From Bacteroidota bacterium (lineage in GTDB: Bacteria > Bacteroidota > Ignavibacteria > UBA10030 > UBA8401), in assembly GCA_021796215.1 (NCBI GenBank), contig JAJYOK010000008.1, positions 43,499 through 107,498 of the forward strand: a stretch of 64,000 nucleotides of DNA. Reading direction: 5' to 3'. Made by a program: the position numbers and the translations under genes. The notes beneath the pieces are model-generated. The model was not told the DNA's origin and made no database searches. It was given only the letters and a program-made list of their open reading frames with translations. Positions 56,351 through 64,000 of the stretch are shown here, one piece after another. How positions within the stretch are numbered: the first letter of the stretch is position 1; the number at the start of each line of letters is the position of its first letter.

Positions 56351-57853
56351 TTACGCTACCGCGGCGTGTTTTAGTTTTTTCAGGAAAAATAAAATCAGAA
56401 CCCAGGAAATAATTGCCGCGAAAACCAAAATTAAAAAGAATTGCCATAATTCTAATTTAACATAATATCGCCCGACAAATCCTGCAAGATAGCTGCCGAC
56501 CGCCTGGCCTGCGAACCATCCTCCCATCATCATTCCTTTCATCCGCGGCGGCGCGACTTTGGAGACGAACGATATTCCCATCGGACTTAAAAATAATTCT
56601 GCAAGTGTGATAACAAAATACGACGAGATCAGCCAGTACGGGCTGACACGCGCGAACGCAGTTGTTGCCGCAGATGTAGAAGATGGCAAACCGAGCGATG
56701 CAAAAATCATGACGGTGAATGCCAATGCGGTGACGAACATACCAAGCCCTATTTTGCCGGGAGAAGAAGGCTCCATTTTCTTTTTGTTGAGCCATGCAAA
56801 TCCGCCGACGATGATCGGCGTGAGGAATAAAATGAACAGCGGATTGAACGATTGAAAGCTTTCGGGGGAAATCGGACTGAGATCGGAAAAGGTGAAAAAT
56901 TTGAATACGATGGCGGCAGCTGCAGCCAGAGACACTGCTCCGCAAATCAATCGCGCTTTTTTCGACGAAGCTTTTCTCGCTGCGGTTGATAAACATAAAA
57001 TGAGCGCCATAATAGAAAGGAGTGAAATTGGATTGAACAAAAGATAGGTCAGCCTGTCAACCATGGTTGCCGTATAATTTTTTGCAAATAACGTCAGAGT
57101 GAAGCCGTTCTGATAATAGGTCATCCAGAAAAAGATGATGATCAGGAAAATAATTATCAGCGCGGTGATGCGTTCCTTTTCCTGTGATTTCGTAAGCTGG
57201 ATTTCTTCTTTCGGTGCGTGCGCATCTTTTGTTCTGTAATCCGCATCTTTATAATATTTTCTAAACGAGAGGAAAATTCCGATGCTTATGAGCAGTCCGA
57301 TTGAGCAAACACCGAACGCCGCGTTATACGCATGAGCGAGCGACGTGTGAAAATGTGTCAGCATAAAATTCTTTGTTGTCGCCGCGGCAATCGGTCCGAG
57401 GAACGCGCCTAAATTTATTCCCATGTAAAAAATATTGAACGCAGCATCTTTCAGCGAGCCGTTTGTTTGTGAATAAAGATTCCCGACAATGACATACGTG
57501 TTCGGTTTAAATAAACCGTTTCCAATTGCGATAATGCACAACGCTGTGAAGAGCAGCGCCGGCTCTTTCGTCGGCACAGCCAGTAACGCATAGCCGATGC
57601 ACGATGTGCTTGCACCCAGAACGACGGTTCTGCCGTAACCCAACAACCGGTCGCTCACCATACCGCCGAAAAGCGGAAGGAAAAAAGTCGCAGCGATGAA
57701 TAAGCCGTAAATGTTTCCGATCGTTGCGGCATCCCAGTGAAAATTTTCCTGCAGATAAAGAACGAAAATCGCGAGTACAGTATAGAAGCCGAACCGCTCC
57801 CACATTTCAGTGAAAAAAAGAACGTACAATCCCTTCGGGTGATTTTTAAACAT
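56351..57853 (-). CDS. POT/PTR family proton-coupled peptide transporter
   Basis: Inner-membrane importer of di- and tripeptides, 500 residues with about 12-14 membrane spans. The substrate/proton motif E-x2-E-R-F near the N-terminus (FFTEMWERFGFY) and the family segment FNIFYMGINLGAFLGPI are present. A cytoplasmic, lysine-rich loop follows the sixth span (KEEIQLTKSQEKERI). It fits the surrounding exported peptidases: peptides they release could enter here. The gene is monocistronic by spacing. Confidence 0.95.
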   Translation of the reverse strand: MFKNHPKGLYVLFFTEMWERFGFYTVLAIFVLYLQENFHWDAATIGNIYGLFIAATFFLPLFGGMVSDRLLGYGRTVVLGASTSCIGYALLAVPTKEPALLFTALCIIAIGNGLFKPNTYVIVGNLYSQTNGSLKDAAFNIFYMGINLGAFLGPIAAATTKNFMLTHFHTSLAHAYNAAFGVCSIGLLISIGIFLSFRKYYKDADYRTKDAHAPKEEIQLTKSQEKERITALIIIFLIIIFFWMTYYQNGFTLTLFAKNYTATMVDRLTYLLFNPISLLSIMALILCLSTAARKASSKKARLICGAVSLAAAAAIVFKFFTFSDLSPISPESFQSFNPLFILFLTPIIVGGFAWLNKKKMEPSSPGKIGLGMFVTALAFTVMIFASLGLPSSTSAATTAFARVSPYWLISSYFVITLAELFLSPMGISFVSKVAPPRMKGMMMGGWFAGQAVGSYLAGFVGRYYVKLELWQFFLILVFAAIISWVLILFFLKKLKHAAVA

Positions 57854-57977
57854 TGGGCTGCCTCATTTGAATGGATGAGAGTTCAGTGCACGGCACGCTA
57901 TGGGCGCACCGTGATTTTCAATTTAAAAACGCAGGATAAATATAACCAGAAAATTTTTCAATTCCGTAAAAAACTTT

Positions 57978-57998
57978 ACCACAGAGGGCGCAGAGAAG
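57978..57998. repeat. Degenerate intergenic repeat
   Basis: ACCACAGAGGGCGCAGAGAA resembles the element in the rpsM-rpsK gap (3605-3633) on the opposite strand. It sits just downstream of the UreH-like permease gene. Confidence 0.4.
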
Positions 57999-58006
57999 CA
58001 TATTCA

Positions 58007-58741
58007 TCAAAAGCTGAAACCAAGAAGCCAGACGCTCCCGACTCCAAATGCGATCCCTGAACAGGCAAACATCACTCCGCGATACACTTTTGCTGTGCTT
58101 GCAAAACGGACCGAGAGCGAATTGATTGCAGAAGCAAAAAAGATCATTGCTGCGATTGTTCCAATTCCGTACGAACCTAGGAACAGCACTGCCAGTGCGT
58201 TTGACGGCATGGCAAGCATTGGAACGATTGCAAAAACATGCGAGCTTCCGGCGAGGCCGTGCAGCGTGCCAATGCCGAACGCGGCGTGGGTGTGAATATG
58301 CTTCTTTGCTGAATGTGATTTTACACCTGCACTGCTGTGAATGTGAACGTGTTCATGCGTTTCGCCGTCGTGAACATGTAGATGAGTATGAACATGCAAT
58401 GTCTGACGCAGCGTCCACAGACCGATGCCGATCAAAATGACGCCGACGAAACGATCGCTCCAGCTCGAAATAAGATCCATCGGCAAAATATCGCGCAGGA
58501 TAAGCGATAGAATTCCGACAACAGCTACACCCGAAGCATGTCCCAGTCCCCAGCGTAGACCGGTGCGCCATGCACCACGCTCGCGTTTCTCAGCCAAAGG
58601 CTGATCCGCCTCTGGCGGAATTGCCAGCGGAGCGATGGCGGCAAGATGATCGGGTCCGGAAAAAACATGAATGACGCCCGCAGTGATTCCTGCTATAATA
58701 ATAAGCACCAGCGATGTTTGGCTGAAAATAAAATTATGCAT
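58007..58741 (-). CDS. UreH/NiCoT-like metal permease with a histidine-rich loop
   Basis: Membrane protein of 244 residues with about six spans. The first span leads into HVFSGPDHLAAIAPLAIP, like the His-x4-Asp-His metal motif of nickel/cobalt permeases and UreH-type proteins. A central loop is dense in histidine (LHVHTHLHVHDGETHEHVHI). LHGLAGSSHVFAIVPML matches the second conserved half. The start at 58741 is chosen because longer readings overlap the upstream peptidase; with it the genes overlap by nothing (7 nt apart). Nickel or cobalt is the most likely substrate, but export or sulfur-compound transport is possible. Confidence 0.8.
   Translation of the reverse strand: MHNFIFSQTSLVLIIIAGITAGVIHVFSGPDHLAAIAPLAIPPEADQPLAEKRERGAWRTGLRWGLGHASGVAVVGILSLILRDILPMDLISSWSDRFVGVILIGIGLWTLRQTLHVHTHLHVHDGETHEHVHIHSSAGVKSHSAKKHIHTHAAFGIGTLHGLAGSSHVFAIVPMLAMPSNALAVLFLGSYGIGTIAAMIFFASAINSLSVRFASTAKVYRGVMFACSGIAFGVGSVWLLGFSF
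58591..58619. repeat. Twin hairpin/palindrome inside the permease gene
   Basis: CAGCC-AAA-GGCTG is followed at once by TCCGCC-TCT-GGCGGA, a perfect 6-bp-arm palindrome. Together they encode IPPEADQPLAEK, between the first and second spans. It looks like a repeat tolerated in a loop. Confidence 0.4.
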
Positions 58742-58748
58742 ACGAAGA

Positions 58749-60758
58749 TTATTCTTTCTCCAAAGTGTACTTGGAAAACCATCGTACTGAGCGATCAAGA
58801 ACGTTGATATATTCGTTCGGCTCGTTGCGCAAGCCGTGTCCGGCTCGCGGATACACGACAAATTCTACTGTCCGTCCGAGTTCGTGAAGCGCCTGATACA
58901 TTTCGCGTGAGTTGGCAATGTTTGTGTACACGTCTTCGGTGCCGTGAAGAATAAGCGTCGGTGTGACAATATTTTTTACGTACGCCATCGCCGATGTGCG
59001 AATCCACAAATTGTTCGCGTCGAGCGGTTTCTCCCAGTAATTGTAACCGAAATACATCTGTTCGAATGACGGCTGAAATGAATTGCTCCAATCGGTGAAC
59101 CAGCTGAAAATGCCGTACATCGAAACCGCAGATTTGAACCGCGGCGTCTGAGAGACTGTCCAGTTTGTCATGTAGCCGCCGTAACTGCCGCCGGTCACAC
59201 CCATTTTCGTGCTGTCCACAAATCCTTTTTGAATCAAATAATCAACCACATCCATCGCGTCGCGGAAATCGCCGCCGCCGAGATCATACCGATTCGACTG
59301 CGCAAATTCATCCGAGTAACCGGCGCTTCCGCGCACATTCGGCATCACCACCATCGCCCCTTCGTCCGCAATTTCCTGCACCGGGTAATATTGGTACCAT
59401 ACATTGTGATAATTGCCGAACGGCCCGCCGTGATAGGCGAGCAGCAGCGGGTATTTTTTCCCTTCGACGTAACCTGCGGGTTTGACCAACACCGCTTCAA
59501 TGTTATATTTCCCGTCACGGCTTTTCACAGAAATCACTTCCTGTGATGTCTGTGGAAATTCCGCTAGCTGTTTGGAAAAATCGGTCAGTGTTTCAACGCT
59601 TCCTTTCTTTATCAAAGCGATCTCTCGCAGCGTTGTTGCCGTTTCTTTTGTAGTAGCGAGAAGCCCCGGCTTATTTGTGGAAATCTCGGCAAGCGTGAAT
59701 GCACCGTCAGCAAGTTTTTCGATCTTTCCGGTTTCAGTATTTACTTTGTAAAGATACGCGTTTGTCCGCTCATTCACTTCGACAATGACCGCTTTTCCGT
59801 CCGGAAACCATTCACAATTATTAACGGCATACATGAATGATTTTGTAAGATTGCGGCTGCCTTTTCCATCTGAATTCATTACGTTCAGTTCCGTTTTTGC
59901 AAATTCAATATCCGGAACGGTTTGCGTGATGTAGGCGATGGATTTTCCGTCCGGAGAAAATCGTGCGTGGGTTTCAGGTCCTGCGGCAGAAGTAAGCTGC
60001 GTTTGGTTTCCGTCAACATCAATTGTCCAGAGATCGAATTTCTGCTCGTCGTTGTATTCGCCGGTGTAATTGGTTTGATAGACAAGTGTTCTGTTATTCG
60101 GCGACCACGAACAATCTTCCACGCCGCGGTCGAGTGTTTTCACTTTGCGTACAGTTCGGGACATAACATCGAACAACCACAAATCTTTTCCCGGTTTCGG
60201 ATTGAGCGAGGATGTCCAATCCATTTTCAGTTTCTTTCGCTGCTCCGCTTCTCCTTGCTTTTCTTTAGAAAGCTCTTCTTCCGAAAGAATGGCAATTGTC
60301 TTTCCATCCGGCGACCAGTGATATTCCTCGACACCATTGGGAAGACCGGTCAACGCGACTGCTTCGCCCCCGTTCATCGGCAAAACAAAAAGCTGGGCTG
60401 TGCCGCTGTGTTTGTGAAGCGTGTCGTCGAGAAACTCGCGCGGCGAAACGAATGTCAGCCATTTTCCATCCGGTGACCACGCAGGAGAATAGCAACTGCT
60501 GGTTGACGATGTCATTTGCCGCACGGATTTGTCTGCAACCGTGAGAAGATATACCTGCGACATCCATGTGCTGGTTTCGAGATTCGGCTTGCGAATCGTG
60601 AAAGCAATCAGTTTTCCATCAGGAGAAAGCGCGATGGACGACGGCATTTCGAGCTTCACATGATCAGCGGCGGTGAAGCTTCGCTGCGCGCTGAAAGAAA
60701 AAACAAGCGGCACAGTGGTAATCAAAAGGATGTAAAATGCGGTGCGAAGGTTTTTCAT
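58749..60758 (-). CDS. Exported S9 family peptidase (prolyl oligopeptidase/DPP-like)
   Basis: Serine peptidase of 669 residues with a signal peptide (FYILLITTVPLVFSFSA). Residues ~35-380 form a TolB/WD40-like propeller (SPDGKLIAFTI, SPDGKWLTFVS, SPDGKTIAILS repeats). The alpha/beta-hydrolase domain carries the triad: Ser525 in GGSYGGYMTNW, Asp609 in HGTEDVYTN and His641 in RAGHGLRNEP. This layout is that of acylaminoacyl- or dipeptidyl-peptidase-like S9C enzymes. It likely cleaves peptides in the periplasm. Confidence 0.94.
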   Translation of the reverse strand: MKNLRTAFYILLITTVPLVFSFSAQRSFTAADHVKLEMPSSIALSPDGKLIAFTIRKPNLETSTWMSQVYLLTVADKSVRQMTSSTSSCYSPAWSPDGKWLTFVSPREFLDDTLHKHSGTAQLFVLPMNGGEAVALTGLPNGVEEYHWSPDGKTIAILSEEELSKEKQGEAEQRKKLKMDWTSSLNPKPGKDLWLFDVMSRTVRKVKTLDRGVEDCSWSPNNRTLVYQTNYTGEYNDEQKFDLWTIDVDGNQTQLTSAAGPETHARFSPDGKSIAYITQTVPDIEFAKTELNVMNSDGKGSRNLTKSFMYAVNNCEWFPDGKAVIVEVNERTNAYLYKVNTETGKIEKLADGAFTLAEISTNKPGLLATTKETATTLREIALIKKGSVETLTDFSKQLAEFPQTSQEVISVKSRDGKYNIEAVLVKPAGYVEGKKYPLLLAYHGGPFGNYHNVWYQYYPVQEIADEGAMVVMPNVRGSAGYSDEFAQSNRYDLGGGDFRDAMDVVDYLIQKGFVDSTKMGVTGGSYGGYMTNWTVSQTPRFKSAVSMYGIFSWFTDWSNSFQPSFEQMYFGYNYWEKPLDANNLWIRTSAMAYVKNIVTPTLILHGTEDVYTNIANSREMYQALHELGRTVEFVVYPRAGHGLRNEPNEYINVLDRSVRWFSKYTLEKE

Positions 60759-60785
60759 AAGATTTTCTTTCTATGATAAAGAGTT

Positions 60786-61265
60786 TCAGACAAAATCATG
60801 TCCAATCTCTATTTCCATATACACGGTTCCTTCAAGCGGATTATGATAATATGATTCTACAGTTTTAAATCCGAGCGAGCGGTACAACGCAATTGCCGGC
60901 TGAAGTTTTTGCAGTGTATCGAGCCGCATTGTGCGATAACCAATTGCACGGGCTTCACGAATGATTGCCACGGCAAGCTCGCGACCGATGCCGTCGCCGC
61001 GGAATTCCGGACGAACGAAAAGCCGTTTCATTTCACAAATTCCGTCGGACATTTTTCTCAGCGCTACGCAGCCGGCAGTTTTTTCATTACTCGTTGCAAT
61101 CAATAATCGTCCGGCGGGCGGGGCGTATTTGCCGGGCAAGCCGGCAAGTTCCTCTTCAAATCCCTGAAAGCACAAATCTTCATCAAGCTCTTTTTCGTAT
61201 TCACGAAAAAGCTGGCGGACAATCTCCATCTCTTCACTTGATGCTGAATGAATGACGCAGCTCAT
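60786..61265 (-). CDS. GNAT family N-acetyltransferase
   Basis: Acyl-CoA-dependent acetyltransferase of 159 residues. The acetyl-CoA loop is visible in MKRLFVRPEFRGDGIGRELA (R/Q-x2-G-x-G/A pattern), and motif B follows with LDTLQKLQPAIALYRSLGFK. The start at 61265 overlaps the upstream hydrolase stop (ATGA), which supports it over a start 12 codons earlier and implies coupled translation. Substrate unknown; the fold resembles small-molecule/amino acid acetylating members. Confidence 0.9.
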   Translation of the reverse strand: MSCVIHSASSEEMEIVRQLFREYEKELDEDLCFQGFEEELAGLPGKYAPPAGRLLIATSNEKTAGCVALRKMSDGICEMKRLFVRPEFRGDGIGRELAVAIIREARAIGYRTMRLDTLQKLQPAIALYRSLGFKTVESYYHNPLEGTVYMEIEIGHDFV

Positions 61266-62263
61266 TTCCAATAGTTCTCCATACCGTCGGCGGGTTTCCA
61301 TGTTGATGCCGGCTCAAAGTAGTGCCACAGCAGCCGCGAAACATTTCGCAAGAGCACGTAGCCTTCGTTGTCTGCTGTCCAGCGCTGGTCTTCCTGATGA
61401 TTTGTGATGACACAAAAAACATAATCGCCAGATTGAAAATCCCCTTGGGATGGCGCACCTTGCCTGCCGGCAGGCAGGCTCACGAATATCGTTTCGGATT
61501 TTGATGCATCCACTGCGCCGTCTTTCGCCGCAGCGTGAACGTCCGGCGGAATTTCCCCGAGTGCCATCTTGTCCCAGTAATCGCGTGAGAGTACGCGGAA
61601 CATTTCTTCGCTTGCCGCTGGACTCACTGCTTTTCCGTCATGAATCATTGTGAAGAGTCCGCACATTTCGCGCGGCGTTGTTTGTCCCCAGCCGTATTTT
61701 TCCCAATCGCCATGCCTGCCGGGAGTGCGCGAGTTGACGCGCGTGTTGTGAAAGCCGTGATCTTCCAGCCACTGGTTGATCGCACGACCACTGTCGGCAA
61801 GCGTTTGGCACCACAATGCCGCAATGTTGTCGCTCATTGTCATCATCAGCATCACAACTTCGGCAAGAGGAATGCGCGTGCTGTCTTTCAGCGAGCCGCA
61901 GATGCCGCCGTCGCCGTACGAATTGAGCGAGTCGCGGTACACGAGCACCGAATCGTATTTCAATTCGCCGCGGTTAATTTTGTCGAACAGTTTCAGCATG
62001 ATGGAAACTTTGATCATGCTCGCCGTCGGAAAAAGTGTATCGGCGTTGATGGCGGCGGTTTTTCCGGTTGAAAACTGATGAACGTAAATTCCGACTTGAC
62101 CGTGAAAGTCTTTGATAAGTTCGCTCAGCTTTTGCTGAAGTACAGTGTCTTCTGTCGCCGTTGGCGCCATATTCCATTCCGCCGGAGAATGTTTTTGCAG
62201 TGCAGCGAGCGGCGTGATAATAAAAAAAAGCATCGGAAGCACGGTGAAAAAAAGTTTTTTCAT
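61262..62263 (-). CDS. Exported class A beta-lactamase-fold serine hydrolase
   Basis: Serine hydrolase of 333 residues with a signal peptide (TVLPMLFFIITPLAAL). Motifs: S82-M-I-K85 (SxxK), S144-D145-N146 (SDN) and, in place of KTG, K246-D247-G248. The altered third motif and the lack of a recognisable glutamate loop leave true beta-lactamase activity doubtful; a peptidase or transpeptidase-like role is equally possible. A 16-bp palindrome encodes LPAGRQG at residues 262-268, just after the KDG motif. It overlaps the GNAT gene by four bases. Confidence 0.88.
   Translation of the reverse strand: MKKLFFTVLPMLFFIITPLAALQKHSPAEWNMAPTATEDTVLQQKLSELIKDFHGQVGIYVHQFSTGKTAAINADTLFPTASMIKVSIMLKLFDKINRGELKYDSVLVYRDSLNSYGDGGICGSLKDSTRIPLAEVVMLMMTMSDNIAALWCQTLADSGRAINQWLEDHGFHNTRVNSRTPGRHGDWEKYGWGQTTPREMCGLFTMIHDGKAVSPAASEEMFRVLSRDYWDKMALGEIPPDVHAAAKDGAVDASKSETIFVSLPAGRQGAPSQGDFQSGDYVFCVITNHQEDQRWTADNEGYVLLRNVSRLLWHYFEPASTWKPADGMENYWK
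61461..61476. repeat. Perfect palindrome TGCCTGCCGGCAGGCA inside a gene
   Basis: A 16-bp perfect palindrome read in frame as LPAGRQG within the serine hydrolase. It is the clearest member of the CCTGCC/GGCAGG family in this window. It adds residues after the active-site KDG motif without breaking the frame. Confidence 0.85.
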
Positions 62264-62317
62264 GAAAATTTGTCCTTATCGTTTTCATTAAGCCATCACA
62301 TCATTGCAGTAATAATC

Positions 62318-62339
62318 TTTCACCGCTAAGATGCAAAGG
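62318..62339. repeat. Degenerate intergenic repeat
   Basis: TTTCACCGCTAAGATGCAAA and its end resemble the repeat at 38067-38093. It lies directly after the M28 peptidase stop codon. Confidence 0.4.
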
Positions 62340-62341
62340 TG

Positions 62342-64000
62342 CTATTTGTTCTTAGAAATCTTTTCCAGCTCTTCCGCCGCCGAATCAATCAGCGATGCCT
62401 CTTTCTCCAAAATTCCGCCCACTAAAACAATTTGCTCTTCTGCAAGCTTCCATTGCTTTTGTTCAATCGCTTCGCGGACGCCGGGAATTGTTTTCACGCC
62501 GTAGCCGGTGTAAAATCCGGGCGCATAGATTTCATGTTTGAACCACGGACGCCCGGGCAATCCTGCTTCGCTCGTAAGATACCGTTCACTCAGCATCAAT
62601 TTTTCGTTCACATCTTTTAAAGAGACTCCTTTCACATCAGCAACCATCTTTGCGGCGGCGGCGTACCGCGCGGCGCTGCGCGTCAGTTCATCAGCGGAAT
62701 TCAGCAGCGGTGCAAAATTCAAATACGGAGGAACATCTTCCTTTTTCGGCGGAACGGATTTTACCCACGGATCAGCAGTTGCCGTAAAAACCCCTTCCTC
62801 AATTTCCTTGTTGCGTTCCTCAATATCATCCTGTTTGCTCTTCAGAAGCGTTTGAAGTTCATCAACATATTTATTCACAGTTTCGGCAAAGTCGGAAAAG
62901 GTAAACGGCAGAAGCTCATCATCCGCAAGGCGCATCACCGCCGTGCCGACGGTTTGCGACAACGCTCGCCCATAGACAAAGCTCGTATCGGAAAAATGTG
63001 TGTACCAGTAAATGTCGTCATAAATAGAATGATACACGCCGCCGCCGTCTTCGCCGCCGTAGCCGAGATTCGCCGACGCAATGCCGAGATAATCAAGGAA
63101 GACGGTGTAATCCGAACCGGAGCCGAGCGCTCCGATACGAAGATCGGCACGCTGGCGCACTTCCTTCCGCTGATCGGCGGAACCGTTTGCGATGCGCGCA
63201 AGCTTGTCCCGTTCCAGCGCGGAAAGTTTCGTTTCAGGATCAACGATGTCGGCAGCAACACTGTTGAAGAAATGTTCGAGCGTGTGCGAGCCTTCTATCC
63301 AGAGATAGCCGCGTCCGTTGCCATCGGTATTGATGTACGCCACCGCTTTCTGTTTCAATTCTTCGGCATGTTCTTCCGCCCACTCGGTCGAGCCGAGCAA
63401 TCCTTCTTCCTCGCCGTCCCATGAACAATAGACGATTGTCCGTTTCGGCTTCCAGCCCTGTTTCAGCAATTCAGAATACGCACGCGCTTCTTCCAACAGC
63501 GCGACCTGCCCCGAAATCGGATCTTCAGCGCCGTTCACCCACGCATCGTAATGATTACCGCGGATGATCCACTCGTCCGGATATTCCGAGCCGGGAATCA
63601 CAGCGATAATATCGCGGATCGTTTTAATGTCCCAGTTCGATTTCATTTTCAAATGCACTTTTGCATTTCCGGGTCCGACGTGATACGTGATCGGCAAAGT
63701 GCCGCGCCAGTTGTTCGGTGCAACAGGTCCGCTCAGCGCCGCAAGAAGCGGCTGTGCGTCGGCATAGGAGATCGGGATGCACGGAATTTTTGTAAAGACC
63801 TTCACATCGTTCATCGGAAGCCGCTTTGCATTTTTCGTCGCGCCGATGCCCGGCGTCAGCGGATCGCCCGGATAGAGCGGCATATCCATCACGCTTCCGC
63901 GCTGCACGCCTTCCGGCGGACGATACGCGCCTTTTGGAAAAACGTCGCCTTCGGTGTACCCGTCGCTTCCGGGATCGGAATAAATGATACAGCCGACTGC
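62342..64000 (-). CDS. M28B metallopeptidase (glutamate carboxypeptidase II-like), partial
   Basis: The reading frame is open to the window edge, so the N-terminus is missing; 552 residues are visible. The first of these (AVGCIIYSDPGSDGYTEGDV) belong to the protease-associated domain. The zinc-binding catalytic domain shows GNHYDAWVNGAEDPISG (His and Asp ligands), CSWDGEEEGLLGS (catalytic Glu and ligand) and GVYHSIYDDIYWYTH. The C-terminal part matches the transferrin-receptor-like dimerisation domain (YTGYGVKTIPGVREAIEQKQ). It is likely exported like its neighbours and trims acidic or other peptides. Confidence 0.94.
   Translation of the reverse strand, partial: AVGCIIYSDPGSDGYTEGDVFPKGAYRPPEGVQRGSVMDMPLYPGDPLTPGIGATKNAKRLPMNDVKVFTKIPCIPISYADAQPLLAALSGPVAPNNWRGTLPITYHVGPGNAKVHLKMKSNWDIKTIRDIIAVIPGSEYPDEWIIRGNHYDAWVNGAEDPISGQVALLEEARAYSELLKQGWKPKRTIVYCSWDGEEEGLLGSTEWAEEHAEELKQKAVAYINTDGNGRGYLWIEGSHTLEHFFNSVAADIVDPETKLSALERDKLARIANGSADQRKEVRQRADLRIGALGSGSDYTVFLDYLGIASANLGYGGEDGGGVYHSIYDDIYWYTHFSDTSFVYGRALSQTVGTAVMRLADDELLPFTFSDFAETVNKYVDELQTLLKSKQDDIEERNKEIEEGVFTATADPWVKSVPPKKEDVPPYLNFAPLLNSADELTRSAARYAAAAKMVADVKGVSLKDVNEKLMLSERYLTSEAGLPGRPWFKHEIYAPGFYTGYGVKTIPGVREAIEQKQWKLAEEQIVLVGGILEKEASLIDSAAEELEKISKNK

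Noticed and set aside
61690..61735. GCCTGCCGGGAGTGC in the serine hydrolase as another palindromic repeat
   Set aside because: The arms do not match; only half of the motif is present and the encoded residues could be native.

Overview
The window reads as one chromosomal segment of a bacterium from the Bacteroidota/Chlorobiota/Ignavibacteriota (FCB) group, most like an Ignavibacteria-type lineage. The clues are a type IX secretion C-terminal domain with a YPNPFNP motif, a TonB receptor paired with a DUF4249 lipoprotein, a DUF5916 outer-membrane protein and a POT peptide transporter. Two promoters have ordinary TTGACA/TATATT-like boxes rather than the TAnnTTTG box typical of Bacteroidia, and good Shine-Dalgarno sequences precede many genes. 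Both fit the Chlorobi/Ignavibacteria side better. The placement is inferred from gene families only.

Positions 1-33092, all on the minus strand, form an almost unbroken information-processing superoperon. In transcription order it runs: tRNA-Thr(TGT), tRNA-Tyr, a broken tRNA, tRNA-Gly, tRNA-Thr(GGT), rpmG, tRNA-Trp, secE, nusG, rplK, rplA, rplJ, rplL, rpoB, rpoC, rpsL, rpsG, fusA, tuf, the S10 block (rpsJ to rpsQ), the spc block (rplN to rpmJ), the alpha block (rpsM, rpsK, rpsD, rpoA, rplQ) and engB. A strong promoter lies upstream of the tRNA cluster and another sits in the rpoC-rpsL gap. A tRNA-Gln gene is inserted between rplR and rpsE. Small proteins not long enough to stand out (rpmJ, rpmG) were found by reading the gaps.

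Positions 33300-43065, on the plus strand, hold a cold-shock gene with a long leader and a terminator. A probable operon follows: an uncharacterised conserved protein, hutU and a ketopantoate reductase-like gene, then a small cysteine-rich protein and hutI. Next is a glnD-like uridylyltransferase overlapping murI. Histidine ammonia-lyase and the later Hut steps are not in the window.

Positions 43124-64000, on the minus strand, are an envelope and peptide-degradation region: a DUF5916 barrel, an exported Xaa-Pro aminopeptidase and a large BNR/VPS10-like propeller protein. A tightly coupled operon follows (T9SS-targeted propeller, DUF4249 lipoprotein, TonB receptor), then a Rieske lipoprotein, a POT transporter, a UreH/NiCoT-like metal permease, an S9 peptidase, a GNAT acetyltransferase, a beta-lactamase-fold serine hydrolase and an M28B peptidase cut by the window edge. 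Together they suggest a cell that digests proteins and peptides outside or in the periplasm and imports the products.

Short palindromic and tandem repeats are scattered between and inside genes. Some encode in-frame peptide insertions, one disrupts a tRNA, and one appears to have extended a small gene. No CRISPR array, insertion sequence, prophage or obvious new defence system was seen.
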